Notes: generated from the sequence alone by a model not told the origin. 64,000 nt of DNA from Piezodorus guildinii (GCA_023052935.1 CM041293.1:153263474-153327473); one strand, 5' to 3'. Shown: positions 11,633 to 24,305, counted from the first letter of the stretch. A program made the numbers and translations.

Positions 11633-12872
11633 CATTAACACGATGGCTGTTCGGGTTTGAAGCAAATATACACGCAAGAAAATAGAACGTGTAAACTCAT
11701 GATAAATCCGATCTCTAGTTACAGGAATTAGTTCATTACAAAGCTTATATTACTGTACCAAGCATAATATTACCTTTTAGCATTTTATGGATTATTCATT
11801 TATTAGACTATTTCAATGAATTTAAGATGTTTAAATGTTTCAGGTTTGCCTTAGAGGTTACCTTAACAGGAAATGTGTTGGAGTTAAACTGTGATAAGAG
11901 AGGAGTTAACTAACCACTCCTTCAATGCAACAGAATTGAATGGAATGCTCTTGAGATGCTGAGTTGGTGTCATCAACAGGCTAGATTAGAGTGGATTTAT
12001 CTCCACCTTGTTCCAGCCTCCGAATTATTTGAATAACATTTGACACACTTATCGCTCTTATAGCCCATTGACAGTTTTTATAAAATAATATATGTCGCTA
12101 TAGCTAATATAGCGCTATCTATAGCTATAATTAAAAAAAAAAAATATTACTTTGAATGATGGAAATTTATTATTAATGTTAATCCTCCTAAAATTGGAAA
12201 TTTGAATTGCCTAATGGAACAAAATAGTGATTTTAACATCTGAGAACGTATAAATAAGTGAATAATGCGCGTATAAAATATTTATTCTACCACCATTTTA
12301 AAACTAAACGACTGATGTTGACGTCAAGCTCTAAGGATTGTGCAGTGACTTGGGACGTGTGTTTCAAATCTCAAAACAATCTACCGCACGATTGAAAATA
12401 TAGCTGTTAACAGAAAAATAAAAGCTGAAAAAAATGACATCAGAAAAATAGGTGCCGTTGCATTTATTTTTTCAAGTCAATTGATTTTTAAACTGGTGAT
12501 TGATTTGCTACTATAACTAGCCTCTCCTACGGCATTCGGGAATTTCACCATGTGCTATTGAACGGTAATGACTATAGAACGGATTACTATGATTTTGCAC
12601 GTATTATTTGCTTGCGTGACTCAGCTTCAAACCTGTTCATGTATTAGGGGATAATATATTGCACTAAATGGAACGTTTTCACCTTCTTGCGCTAAATTGC
12701 ACGTTTTTTATTTTTATCGCATTTTTTGCACTTTAGGTTTAAATTTTATTAAAAAATATTAATATCGTAGTCGATTGAACCAAATCTTCGGTAATAAAAA
12801 TGCATAGATATACTAATAAATATTAAAACTTTTATTTTATCATCTTTCTCTGGTTAAAACTACAATTAAATT
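11633..12872. other. No gene recognised
   Basis: AT-rich, with a short run of nested CTATAG palindromes at 12088-12130. No coding or repeat match seen. Confidence 0.4.
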
Positions 12873-13138
12873 ATTTTTTTTTTTTTTTTTTTTTTTTGAA
12901 ATTTACAACTTTATACTATAATACATCAAGTAAATATGCTGATAAAAGATAGTGTACATGAAGAACGTGAAGAGAAACTGTCCATTGGCAGCACTCTAGT
13001 AATTAATCTAAACAAGAAGGTCTCGAGGCCATCTTCTCTTCAGACGCCTGGGTGGATTATCAGGAAGCAAGGATTGAAACTAGTGTGGGAATGGAGTTTG
13101 TCATAGAAGGAATGATACCTGGTACGGGCCAAATATTT
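12873..13138 (-). mobile_element. Jockey B-type LINE, 3' end only
   Basis: On the minus strand this is a 3'UTR and poly(A) (T-run at 12874-12897). It shares GGCAGCACTC, AGAAGGTCTCGAGGCCATC and GGAATGGAGTTTGTCATAG with the 3' end of Jockey B at 46807-47100. 5'-truncated after about 240 bp. Confidence 0.85.
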
Positions 13139-13226
13139 TCTTATTGAATTGCCTAAATGTCAACCATTGATATTCGTTAAGAAATTAGTCACATATTTTT
13201 CAATTTTAAGTCTAGTACAGAAATAC

Positions 13227-13830
13227 CTGGTACCATCCAAATTTTCTAAATTCCATCAGAACCTTCTTCATCATCCTAATCCTTTAGCTCAATCCCTCTC
13301 CAGCTCCACCCACCCCTACAATCCTCCACGAAGATTGAAACGGCAGTGGCCTCGCGACGTTCGGTAAACATTTATACTGGAGTTCTGATACTGGTCAGAT
13401 CCTCCACTCATGTACTGAATGTCTGTGGCTATTGCGCCCTAACTCAGCCTCTACTGGCTAAGACCAGTGATGTGGCTGAGAGAGAGGCGCTGGGATCTCT
13501 TGGATTCCGCTTTTTTCCTGCATAAGTGGAGGGAAAAGCCCAGTCTGGGGTCCCCTTAGCAGTTGCATATATTGTATATAGTTACCATTGTTTGTATGAT
13601 GTTTATTTATTTGCCAACTTTGTATTTATCTTAATTATATGTTGTTGTTTGTTTGTATTTTTGTTTTATTTTATTGTACTTATAAATGATTTTTTTTTTT
13701 CTATTTTATGTAATTTGACTTTATCATTATTTTCTGTATATATTGTATGAATGTGGTCCTATATCACTATTACTATTGTTCATTTTGAAACAGCTTGTAA
13801 TATTTCTCAATAAATAAATATTTAATAAAA
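13227..13830 (+). mobile_element. Jockey A 3' end, second copy
   Basis: Matches 2993-3607 with few differences, including the ORF2 end (PPRRLKRQWPRDV) and the whole 3'UTR to AATAAATAAATATT. 5'-truncated, as usual after incomplete target-primed reverse transcription. High similarity to the copy at the window start implies recent activity of the family. Confidence 0.92.
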
Positions 13831-14502
13831 AAAGTACCGAAATAAATCAAAAATATTTGATTGTCTTACATCAAACCAGTCTTAAAGCAGTTCATAATAT
13901 TTTTTTTTTCATCTATTTTTAATCAGATAACCTTTTTTTTTCCTCTGAAGAAATAAATTACACCGAGGCCCCAAAGGAATTGTCAGAACTGGCAGGGAGC
14001 AAGACTTTTTTTTCAATTTTCCAGAGAAGCAGCCTCTCTGGCCAGGATCCTCCTAAGGAAGGAAGGATGAAGGGGAAGTGTTTGACGCCCCCTGGAGATA
14101 TAGTGGAAGATAGCCAGGGGGCCGGCCTAGCAATAAACCAGGCAATTGCTTTTAAGGTCGGTAATATTTCTCCGCCCGAGTGACTTCACCAACACACCAA
14201 TGGCTAACTAAAAGCAAGAGTTGCTTCCAGACAAACAGCATGAGAATAAATAAAGCCTAAACCCCTCCCCTTATTCCGCAACAAATATCTTTCTCCGTAT
14301 TATCCGCTATTTTCCTACTATTTTGAAAACAATGGTGCTAGAATAATAGATATTTGTATAGGATTATATTTTACCGAAACATTTTTAAGCGACGAAACTA
14401 ATTGGTACATTCGTCATTAGAGATGATAAGAATCAGTGAAGGATAAACTGCAAGTTTAGGCGCCAGTTTTAAAAGAGAGTAGGAATTTCAGTTAAAAAAA
14501 AC
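13831..14502. other. No gene recognised; GC-richer block
   Basis: 13960-14180 is GC-richer, with a 67-codon frame (13980-14183) lacking any recognised domain. It could be a fragment of an unrecognised repeat. Confidence 0.35.
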
Positions 14503-14669
14503 ATCAGGTGCGGGCAACACGCGACTTTCACTTACCTCGACTGTTAAAATCAATTTAAAAACTATTAAGAATACATCAAATTTAAAAATACTTTAAGTAT
14601 ATTTTAATAAAACGTGTATTCATTTTCGTTGGAAACATATGGTTTAGATTAAATAATATAACTATATTA

Positions 14670-15390
14670 TATATAAATCAGTCATCCGCCCGTTAATCAC
14701 ATATGCCTCCCCAGTCTGGAGCTCATTCTGCCCGACTAATTTCCAAAAACTCGAGAGAATTCAAAACTTGTCAATGCGGATAATTAATAATTTCCCCCGA
14801 TACATGAAAATATCGTCAATGCTCAAAGACTTGGACCTTCCTACAATAAAACAAGTTGTCCATTCACAAACAGCTTCTTACTTCAGTAAAACTCCAGTCT
14901 CCAAAAACCCATTAATAAAAGAAATCTGTAATTACAATAAATTTTCACTAAAACGATAAACCCATAAGAGAACAAAACATGTATTATTAAATTAACTTAC
15001 TTTCTTATGTTATAAATTTCTTAATTTAATAATATCAAACATATGTATGTATTTTCTATTAATTTTTGTATTTTCAATTATTTCATGTATTTTCAATTAT
15101 TTCATGTATTTTCAATTATTTTATGTATTTTCAATTATTTTAAGCATCTTCAAATATTTTATGTATTCTCAATTATTTGATGTGTAGTTTTTATGCGTAG
15201 TTTTTTTGTATAATTTTTCCTACAATCTCAATATAACCCCAATTTTATTTCACCATATGTTTGCCATTTAGGCTAAAGTACTATAATCACAAAAAAACAA
15301 AAATATTTTTTTATTGTAAGAATTAATCATCCAAAATCATTGTTAACTTTTTTTTAAATGTAAATATGTGAATAAAGTTTATTTATTATT
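14670..15390 (+). pseudogene. Jockey D LINE, 5'-truncated, with TSD
   Basis: The coding part reads SVIRPLITYASPVWSSF, NFQKLERIQNLSMRIINNFPRYM, then DLDLPTIKQVV, stopping at 14957-14959. This is the extreme C-terminus of a Jockey-clade RT. The 3'UTR contains a 19-bp-type tandem repeat and ends with AATAAAG near the insertion end. TATAACTATATTA is duplicated at 14657-14669 and 15391-15403. The same site is empty in the paralogous copy at 58606-59130 (TATAACTATATTAATTTG). Confidence 0.88.
15050..15180 (+). repeat. Tandem repeat in Jockey D 3'UTR
   Basis: About six units of TTTTCAATTATTTCATGTA and variants, roughly 19 bp each. Units are adjacent with no spacers, so it is not a CRISPR array. Confidence 0.9.
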
Positions 15391-16103
15391 TATAACTATA
15401 TTAAGTTGTTAATCAGTAATACGTTTATTCCCCATTCGTCACTTAATATTACCTTTTACAACTCTGAGGATCAGATAATATTTTTTCTAAAATCTTTCTC
15501 TATCCAACGGTATATCATACGTCTGCATTACTGTTTTCAATATATAAAAAATACGTTAAAAATAGTGTTTCTCTTTTATCCTTTATTTGGTCATCAAATT
15601 CGTCCAACTTGTATATTTAGCCGTCCTTTATGAACGTCATTAAGAGGATATGGTTAATCTTTTGGAATGTACAAAATTAAGGTAGTTTAGAGGAAGAAAA
15701 TATCGGCATTTAATCCCAATAAGACTATTTCAATCAGAATGGAACCTACATGATATTAAAGCCAACTAAATTTTATATCGATACAGAAAGTTTAATCAAA
15801 ATCGTTGGAACAGTTTTTGAGAAAATCGTAAAATGATGCAAAATTCATCGTATAAAGTAGATCTTTGGGTCAGCTGATTTTGATGAAAAAGATGCTGTAA
15901 CATCTCGGGGGTGTAGTTGTCTTAAATATGAAGTTTTAGTTTTATATGACTTTTTGTTTTGCGCAGGACTTACCACACACAGATCTTTTTGCGGAACTTA
16001 ATCATTTTAACTCATGGGACCTTAAAACGTGTAGTTTACATGAAAACTGGAATTCGAAAATTTTTACGATCGCAATACTTATATTTTCTATGTATAAGTA
16101 AGG

Positions 16104-16384
16104 GATCACTTGTAGCTGGGTGGCTAGCGTAACAGCCTCCCATGCTAAAGGTCACGGGTTCAACCCACAGGTGGTCCTAGGATTTTTTAATGGGAGTAAA
16201 AAATCCTTAGTTACGCCGTCGTTCGCAGGGGACCTTAAAAGGTGGTCCCGAGCCTGTGCGATGTCAGGTACTCGTTAAAGATTCCTATCCTAATAAAACC
16301 TGGATAGGCAAAATTTAGGACTCTCACTGTAGCATCGTCCGATTAGCCATAGTAGCATAAAGTGACGTTAAATAAATAAACAAA
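16104..16384 (+). mobile_element. SINE B copy 1
   Basis: tRNA-like head GTAGCTGGGTGGCTAGCG and B-box-like GGGTTCAACCC, then GATTTTTTAATGGGAGTAAA, GTGCGATGTCAGGTACTCG and CCTAATAAAACCTGGATAGG. The tail is GACGTTAAATAAATAAAC. A degenerate 14-bp duplication TATGTATAAGTAAG / TATATATAGGTAAG flanks it. It sits inside the 3' hairpin of HINE copy 3. Confidence 0.85.
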
Positions 16385-16406
16385 TATATATAGGTAAGCG
16401 AAAGTA

Positions 16407-17179
16407 AAAAAAAAAAAAAAAACAATACAAAGAAAACAGAGATTTTGGTTAGATTTTCTTAGTTATGATTGATGCATTAAAAAAAAAAAAAACAATGCGT
16501 TACCGTTATTAAGGCTATTTGTATATACTGTGTTAAACTTTGATGCTTTAATAAACCAATACACTCTTACCATCATCACTATTTGCAATAAAATGAAATT
16601 TCTTACTTGAATAAAATAAGAATTACTTGAATGATTTTTTACAAATAGAATAGTCCATTAGGAACTTAATCTATTTTTTTGCAAATCTAGCCCTAAAAAG
16701 CATGACTTTTTATTCATTCATTCAATTAATCCTATGAAATCACTTGACTATTGGTTCTTATCTATTTATCCCTGAGTATTCCTGATAACCCTCTGAAGTG
16801 TCTGAAAAGATGATATCGTTGAGATGTTCAGTAATTCATCTTGGATTAGACATTTCTACTAGCTAAAGTAAGCTGCAAAAATAAAGACATATAGGAGATA
16901 GCATGTCTTGCGACATAGGGGAAGTCTATCCATCATGGGATGATATCGATCGTTTATTCAACATATTTAATGTTCTCTAATTAATGTCAGGTTAGAAAAA
17001 AAAAAAAAAAAATCATATTTGGTAATAATAAAATAGGCTTTGTTATTAATATTCCAGAACATATATATATCATATTTTTTTGGATCTTCGAAAGTTTCTG
17101 TTTCATAGGCATAATCGGTCGTCGTATTTATGATAATCCTCCGTGTCTCCTGTGAGTTGGCAAAAGAAAAACGCAGCAT
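16407..17179. other. No gene recognised
   Basis: AT-rich with A-runs at 16407 and 16481 and a T/A-run at 16997. No domain or repeat partner seen. Confidence 0.4.
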
Positions 17180-17370
17180 ATTATTAAACAATGGTTTATT
17201 ATTTTCAAATAACTATATTAGGGTATAACTCTTAATATGGCTGTTTAACGGCAATTAACTAACATGAAAAGCAATAAATAATTCTAAGGAAAATAATCAA
17301 TCACCACTGCTAATTTCAAAACGATATATCTCCTCTATTTCTTAACCGATTAAGATGATTATTATTTTTT
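17180..17370 (+). repeat. Repeat family E, copy 1
   Basis: Shares CAATGGTTTATTATTT, GGGTATAACT, ATATGGCTGTT, CAATTAA and AATATGAAAAGCA-like landmarks with 41345-41560 (same strand) and 28860-29035 (reverse). No coding capacity; class unknown. Confidence 0.65.
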
Positions 17371-17601
17371 CGTTTGTAAAAAATAAATAAGCAATCGTAT
17401 ATAAAGCCAAAATTACTATTTTTTTCCTTTTTATTTTTATATTTTTTTATTCGTTCCGGTGTCCTGATCATAAAACTCATTTATATTTATTTTATTTTCC
17501 TTTTTTTTTTACATTATTCTAATTATTCACGGTTTCTTGGTTAGAAAAACTCAATGTTTTTCTTAAAATTAAGAAATTTAAAGCCACTTTAATGCTAAAC
17601 T

Positions 17602-18426
17602 GCGCAAAGTGGGCTAAATCACCAATTTAGGTGGACAAAAGTCAAGTCAAAAGTTAGGAATTTTCCATTGCTTCACCTTTTTATTATTAGTTGACAAGAC
17701 GGTTAATACTAATATTTCCCACGATAACGTGTTTACAAATAGATAGTTAATGAATGAATCATTCCTGTTCACACAAGTGCCTAATAACCAACAGTGGGAT
17801 TTTTTTTTTTCGATGGTCATTTATTCTGTTTAAGGTGTATTTAGAGCAAAGTCTTTTTGCTTTTATTTAACGATGGGCATTGCTAAGACAGGTAAGACAT
17901 TATATTTCCAAACTCGTTATTGAATATAAATCGCAATCTCACCTGTAGAGTTGATTTAGCAATTTGTAAATGTACGCCCTTATTCAATAACGAAAAACTA
18001 TATAACCTCCAAGTTACCCCAAGGATTTGTTTGTAGGATTTGTTTTACCAATCCTTCTAGTCTTTAGATATTACAAAGAATTTTTGCGATTTTTATAACA
18101 TCATTTTTTTCAGACACTACGAATCAAAAATTTTACAATCTATAATTTCAAGAATTTCTTAAACCGTATAAAACACATCTATTAGCAGATTCTAGCAACT
18201 CCGAGTCATAATTAGATTTTTGTATTGTTTACCGTATTCTGGGACTTCAAACGTAAGATTTTAGCAAATAAATTTGATGTTTGACCAGTGTGCGCTCGCT
18301 AATCGTGTCAAAAAGTTAATTAGTTTTTTTAAATATTTTTTTCCGTAATCTGGGACCCCAATGGTTAAATATAGACAAGTTTCAGAATTTCGTCCACCTA
18401 AATCGGTCATATTGCCCACTGTGCGG
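17602..18426. mobile_element. TIR DNA transposon F, copy 1 (non-autonomous)
   Basis: Left end CGCAAAGTGGGCTAAATCAC, continuing into CAATTTAGGTGGACAAAA. The inverted right end reads CGCACAGTGGGCAATATGAC then CGATTTAGGTGGACGAAA, giving about 36-bp TIRs. Some 825 bp with no transposase. A colinear copy lies at 44905-45670. No clear target duplication, so the superfamily is uncertain; CACAGTGG-type ends recall Transib but this is weak. Confidence 0.75.
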
Positions 18427-19865
18427 CGTCCATAAGTTAACTATATCAACGTCTAGGTGTTAGGATCATCGTTGGATGTGCTAGTATTTTTTTGCTGAGC
18501 GGATAGCGTACAAAATAGATTTTCTTTTAATCGTTATTCGGATTCTATGCATCTTGAAACGTAAGCCGTCATGTTTTGAGAGGAAGGGAGTACTTTTTTT
18601 TTTTTTTTTTTTTTTTTTTTATAGCTGATTACAAAGGTTCATTATTGAGAATAATAAACAAAAATGGCCCAGAAGTCTCAGAAACTAGTGGTGAACGCGA
18701 AATAAAAGGTTTGTTTTTAACAGGCTGGCGGATCGTACCCATACGATGTAGGTGATAACAGATAAAAAGTAGAGAGTACTCACTGTGGCCATCGATAACA
18801 CATAGTACTCGATTATCGAGATTATTCCTAGAGTCAAAACCCCTGCATTACATCAATAAACTTTAGCTAGAAGGAGGGGTAGGGAGATAATGTATTCTCC
18901 TTGAGATAGTGTATCTACTATTGTCTTACTCCTGAATACAGTTCCTGTTCCATTGTAGCCGATCAGATGTAGCAGCGCGGATTTATAGGGTCCTGGAGCC
19001 TCCAGCTTGTCGAGGGCCGCTTTATTAGCTTGTCTTTCTCTCCGGCTCATTGTTTTAGGCACCTCCCCGTGCCGGTCGATAGGCCGGGGACACCCTCCTT
19101 AGACGATGTTAATTAAGCAATATGGCCCGTGTGTAAATGCCAGAGTGACCACAGAAAGGTCGCTCGGAAAATGTCAGCGTTCCAACAGTGCCATATAAAG
19201 GTGACTTAACGGGAGGTGGGACAATGCGGGACCAAGCTAGTAGACTCCACCTCTGGAGATTTATTGCCATCAGGAATCTGCATTGTGTAAGCACTGCCGT
19301 TCGCGGTCTGTTTTCCTACGGAACAATGGGTTCCCTCGGGGCTAAGTATACAGAGATTTATAAACAAATGTACAAGCTCCTGCCCTGGTTAACAACATAG
19401 AAAATAGAACTAATATAATAAAAATAATTATGAACATATACAGAACCTGAAAAATATATTCAGATAAAAAAAAATCTGAACCAATGACTAAATTTTCATT
19501 TTTAGTTTTATACTTGGCATCATTGTCAGAGAATGAAACTCAAAACATTATTTATTATCTACCGTTCGTTTGAAAATGGCGCCCAAACATACATCACATA
19601 AGCTATAATTTGGCTATTTGTAAAAATGGAGACAAATTTCAGACTGAAAAACAAACAATAAATTTCATACATATTTAATTCTCGATGAAAATGCGAATAT
19701 TATTGACGATAGTTTATTTGCTATGATTGCTGCCAACATTTCTTAAGATCGAGTTGAGTGCCTTGTGGAAAAGATCTGATGCTCTAGAGTCGAAAATCGT
19801 GAATAGCGTTTTTTAGAATCTTGTCTTGAATTTCCTTTCTTAAGGCTTTTCAACTGAGCTACTAT
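18427..19865. other. No gene recognised; T-run and GC-richer block
   Basis: A T-run of about 27 lies at 18594-18620. From 18850 to 19390 composition is GC-richer with short frames on both strands (18853-19062 minus, 19109-19294 minus, 19188-19400 plus), none with a recognised domain. Confidence 0.35.
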
Positions 19866-20010
19866 ATGGGTGCGGTGAGGTTGAGTGGGCTAGCGTGCGT
19901 TTACGAGTTCGGGTCTCGGGCTGGGGGGGAATTTATATCGACATTAATCCCCCGCCCTCACCCACCTCCGCCCGAAAAAAAAACCCGTATAGCATTCAAA
20001 GCCGAGGTAG
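19866..20010 (+). repeat. Possible SINE D (tRNA-like head)
   Basis: GAGTGGGCTAGCGTGCG followed by GAGTTCGGGTCTC resembles A and B boxes. The segment ATCGACATTAATCCCCCGCC recurs in altered form at 29590-29700 and, inverted, at 57150-57175. Three partial copies suggest a dispersed tRNA-type SINE, but the ends are not defined. Confidence 0.45.
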
Positions 20011-22051
20011 AGAAGACAAAAAAAAACGGAGCTACTATTTAAAAAAAAATATATTTATTGAGATATGTTGTAATTTTGTTTTCTAAATGAAGATTAGTAA
20101 TAGTGATATGAGACCAAAATCATAACTCAAAATTTAAATCTTATCTTTTACATTAATTGACTTCTTCTTCTATAGAGCTATGTTCCAAGAAGGACCTTGG
20201 ACTCTTAGGGCACTCCCTAAAATAAAAGTATCTTATTATGAAAATATATATATTAATAGTCATTGATTATAACAAAAGGTATAATGTAATTACTTATTAT
20301 ACATGCCTTAACTATAATACATACATACGACACAATAATATAATATCGCAAAAGACAGGTAGGTTTAATGTAAATATCTCTTAATTTTTTTTTTTTTTTT
20401 TAATCCTGTTATTGATATTTACAACTATACACAGTACAACAAGTAAATGAGCACCTCTTAATTTTAAAGCTGTCTAACTCTAGCTAATTGTTTAAAGAAA
20501 ACTTTAATTGTTTAATTATTTATTTTTAGGCGTACTTCTGAAAAGTAACCCACACACAACAAGTTCCAAAAAACGTGAAATCATTTAGGAGTGTATTACG
20601 TGCAAATACTAGAGTGTATCAGACTTAGGTATAAATTATTAATAGAATTAGATTAAGATGAGTAATTATACATAATAGAGAAAACACTTTAGAACCACCC
20701 AACCGGGAACACAAATTATTTAAAAATATATATAATATCTTATCCTACATAAAAATATATAAGACCGGAACGAATAAATATACAAATGCTTTTATTGATT
20801 AGATGTGTTCATGATGACAAAGCTTTATTAAAAGCCGTGTAAGAGCTTTTTTTTTAACCTACTAAAAATGCTCAAAATAGCCTTGTGGAAATGAAACAGA
20901 CCTCTCCGCTCGCTAAAAATGGTAATGTTCATAGAAGCCAGGATATAATCAAACAAACTAAATTAGAAACATCAGAGCCTTTGTTTTCAGCTGAGCGAAA
21001 TGACAAATGATATTTAATGAATATTGTTTCATAATTTAATCAATTTTAATTATTTAACTTTTGTTAATTTTTTTAAGTATACATATTTTTAAAATTAAGA
21101 TATTTGAAGATGCAGTAATAATACTAATATCAATAAATAAATAATAATATCAGGCATTTATTCAATTTTATAAACATCCTTTCATTTGGTACCTATTGAA
21201 AATAGGTTGAATTGACGTATTTTACAACAATTAACAACTCTAGATGTTTCAGGATTTAAAAAAAAAAAGAAAATGAGGTCTGAGGTCTGAGAAACCTCAC
21301 CTCAGCAATTTTGACTATAAATTTCACCTCACCTTTTAAATGTTAAGATATAACAGTCCGTATTTTGAAGAATCTTAAACGTCAGAACTGGCGAAAACGG
21401 CAGTAGTATATATTTTATTGTCATTTAATGAAAATATAAAAAGTAAAAATCAGGGGAAATGACCCTCCATTAGCTAGTTGTCATCTAGCGAAAAGGCTGA
21501 AGGTCGTGCACCCCCATAATATATCATTTAGATAAGAAGCTCCGGGGGGTTTTGTCACGAAATCGCAATGCTAGTGGGGGAGGTGACAGGCGGCAGTCTG
21601 GGCGTCATGATAGCGGCTCCTGCATTTGTCGGTGAGCACTCAGGAAGGAGTCTCATGAATTCTATATCACGGCCATCAAGGGACACTGATAACTGAATGC
21701 TCGGCCAAATGCTGCTAACAAACTTCTGGCATCTGCGTGCCATTATTAATTAATCATGGTTTATCATGCCTTACTACCATGTACAATGTGAATCGTACTT
21801 TGTTGTATTTCACATGATACACTATTTCGATTTAAGTAACGTTTTTTATTTTAAAGGGTATAACCGGTTAGGCGTGGGAAATCTGAAGAGGTGTCGAATT
21901 AAAATAATTCTAAATTTTTATCTCTTTACGGTTTTCCTCATTACAGTAACCCTGAAATGGGTGCATTTATTTCTACGCCTACCATATTGCGATACAATGC
22001 GTATTTTTATTACATGATATAAAGTAAGTAACCTAACATATTTTATCACAA
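20011..22051. other. No gene recognised
   Basis: Mostly AT-rich. A short GC-richer piece at 21470-21760 holds a 62-codon minus-strand frame without a recognised domain. A T-run is at 20385-20402. Confidence 0.4.
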
Positions 22052-22795
22052 GTGTGTTAATAAAAACCGGTAAACAAATAGGTCTCGCATTAAATTCCGA
22101 TAAGACAGAATATATAATTAGTAGCAGAAATGGTGGCGATCTTGATGATATTAATATTTCAGGGCATACTTTTGAACACGCAGAGAAATTCAAGTATTCA
22201 AGGTTCAATAATAACAAGAAAAAATATAACCCAGGAAGAAATAACATCCCGGTTAAAGGTGGGAAATGCATGTTATTATTCAGTTGCTAAATTACTTAGC
22301 TCGCGGCTTCTATCTAAAAACTTAAAGGTTAGAATTTATAAAACTATTATTCTTCCGACGGTTCTTTGCCGATGTGAAACGTGGCCGCTTACTTTGAAGG
22401 ATGAACAACAGCTTAAGGTTTTCGAAAATAAGGTACTGCGTAAAATATTTGGTCCGAAGAGAGATGAGGGCAGTGGGGAGTTTAGAAGGTTGCACAACGC
22501 GGAATTGCGGAGTTTGTGCCCTGTGAATATAATTGATTTGATAGCATCGCGGAGACTCTAATAGGCGCGTAAAATTGTTTGGCTCGGTGTGGAACGGATT
22601 CCGAGAAAGTTGGTATTCGCTGAACCGACTGGTAGGCGTCCGAAATGTAGGCTGAAGCGTCGATGGGAGGATTGCATTAAGGCTGATTGGGCTTGACCGG
22701 CGAACATTGGACGAGTCAGTGTAGACGGAATATGGTGGTATCGGCATCGAACCTTCGGGTTCGGTAAGCCTATTATAATTATTATTATTTTATAC
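22052..22795 (+). pseudogene. RTE-2 LINE, copy 1, C-terminal RT
   Basis: Reads GLALNSDKTEYIISSRNGG, INISGHTFEHAEKFKY, then a shift to NACYYSVAKLLSSRLLSKNL, KVRIYKTIILPTVL, CETWPLTLKDEQQLKVFENK and VLRKIFGPKRDEGSGEFRRL. After a stop the reading continues RIPRKLVFAEPTGRRPK and RRWEDCIKADW. The ordering is that of RTE-clade ORF2 C-termini. The tail has ATTATTATT units. Related copies are at 24800 and 26213. Confidence 0.85.
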
Positions 22796-22984
22796 AAACA
22801 GTATAAAAAGAAAAGTAAGTTAATAAAGTGAGAGAAAAAAAAAAGAAAATGTGATATTGAGAAAATAATATTTTAAAAATAAAATAATAACAACCGTAGT
22901 GTCAAGAAGATCAAAAGTAAAAATAAATATTGAATTTTTACGATGTAAATCATAAAACTCAGCTCGCTATGTACAGTACATGCC

Positions 22985-23520
22985 TGTTGCTATTTGTCTA
23001 ATTCTGCATTCTAATTCTTTTTGTAAGAAGGTCACACTTCGAAGGAGGCCATTGGTCTCCGTTAAGTATTCCTGATGAAATAAGTTTGTGTCTATGTTTG
23101 TCCAGTTTACTGCAATCCAATAAAAGATGGTTGTATGTCTGTTTGACGCTTTGGCCGTCACATTTACAGATTTAGTCGTCTGTTAGTTTGAATCGAAATA
23201 AATAACTTCTTTATTCTTCATATCCAGCTTCTCCATGTACAGTCAGAAATTGTGTCAGTTTGTAAGATATTATTTTAAGTTTAGTTCGTTCGTCAATTGT
23301 TTTTATGAAGTCATAGGTGTATCTACCTTTTGTTGAGATGGCTCATTTTGTATTCCACTTCTGCCTTGTATTCATTGACAGTAAGCGCTTGATGGCGCTG
23401 ATCGGCGCCTAGTCGTATGCTATCGAGAGAGCGGTGTCTCTTGCCGCCGCTTTAGCCGCTTATTTATTCCCAATAACGCCAACGCTCTTTAAATCAAACA
23501 GTTTTAGAGATTTTTATAAA
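22985..23520 (-). pseudogene. RNase H-bearing LINE (LOA/I-like) C-terminus, reverse strand
   Basis: On the minus strand the pieces read LKSVGVIGNK*AAKAAARDT (RNase H end, compare GNE.AD.AAK), then APISAIKRLLSMNTRQKWNT, KGRYTYDFIKTIDERTKLKI, SYKLTQFLTVHGE, RFKLTDD and CKCDGQSVKQTYNHLLLDC. LTQFLT.HG plus a terminal Cys/His cluster is usual for R1/LOA/I group LINEs, and the RNase H piece argues for LOA or I. Several stops and shifts; only a remnant. Confidence 0.65.
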
Positions 23521-24305
23521 AGAACATTCTTCTGTTTTTCTGTACCAATAAATTCCTTCTTGTTTTTTTTAATTTTGTTAGACCATCTCTTCAGTTGTCC
23601 TCCTTCCTTCCGTTTCTTTCTGAGAGGTGTCCTTTATACTCATTAAATGCCGAGCCATTTTTTTCACAGTTAATTTCGAAATTAATTACTGCTGATACTC
23701 CCACATTCATAGAAGTCAAAGAAATGAAAAAAAAAATGATCTTCTAAAATACTTATTTTTAGCGAAAAACAAAATTTTTTTTTTTTTTTTTTTTTAAAGT
23801 GTCACTGGCTTAATGGTGTCAGACAGTGTCTTTTAAACTCCTCTGTACTAATATTTACGTGGTGTAACAATCTGAAAAAAGAAATATATATATTTTTTTT
23901 CTGAAATCGCTTTAAAACTAACTTCTTATTTTATTAACTACTGAAAAATGTGTAGGAAATTATTTTTGTTTACCGAAAATTCAGAAATACATTACATATA
24001 AAATATTTTCAATCATTGTACTACAAAATAATTGCATGAAAAATATTTTTTAAATCGCGGGCCAGACTGGCGCTCGCTAACGACGTCTGTTTTAGCTGTC
24101 TATTTATAACGCCGCCTATTTAGTCACTATTAAACATTTCTGAGGTTTCGCTTGTTTAGGTAACCTAACAACAATGAAATGTGGATTTCGACATCGTTTG
24201 TAACAAGTTACCAATAAACAATTTATTAATTCAATACATTTTTACTATTTCTATATACAACAATTAAATAAATCAAAAGTATTGCTGTTATTTTGCTTCT
24301 CATCA
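23521..24305. other. No gene recognised
   Basis: AT-rich with a T-run at 23775-23795; no domains or repeat partners seen. Confidence 0.4.

Larger units (their letters stand above)
14503..16406 (+). repeat. HINE-like repeat, copy 3, both ends present, two nested insertions
   Basis: 5' end ATCAGGTGCGGGCAACACGC with ACTTTCACTTACC inside. The 3' end is GATCGCAATAC followed by a hairpin whose right arm GTAAGCGAAAGT ends at 16406. A Jockey D insertion (14670-15390) and a SINE B insertion (16104-16384) interrupt it. Removing both leaves about 0.9 kb, the length of the uninterrupted copy at 27029-27939. Confidence 0.82.

Noticed and set aside
12088..12130. CTATAGC palindromic cluster as a regulatory site
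   Set aside because: Short, AT-rich and unique; compatible with chance or microsatellite decay.
15050..15180. CRISPR-like direct repeats
   Set aside because: Units are contiguous without unique spacers and lie in a LINE 3'UTR of a eukaryote.
22322..22797. Minus-strand frames of 141 and 79 codons; also 26248-26640 plus
   Set aside because: Antisense of RTE-2 coding sequence.
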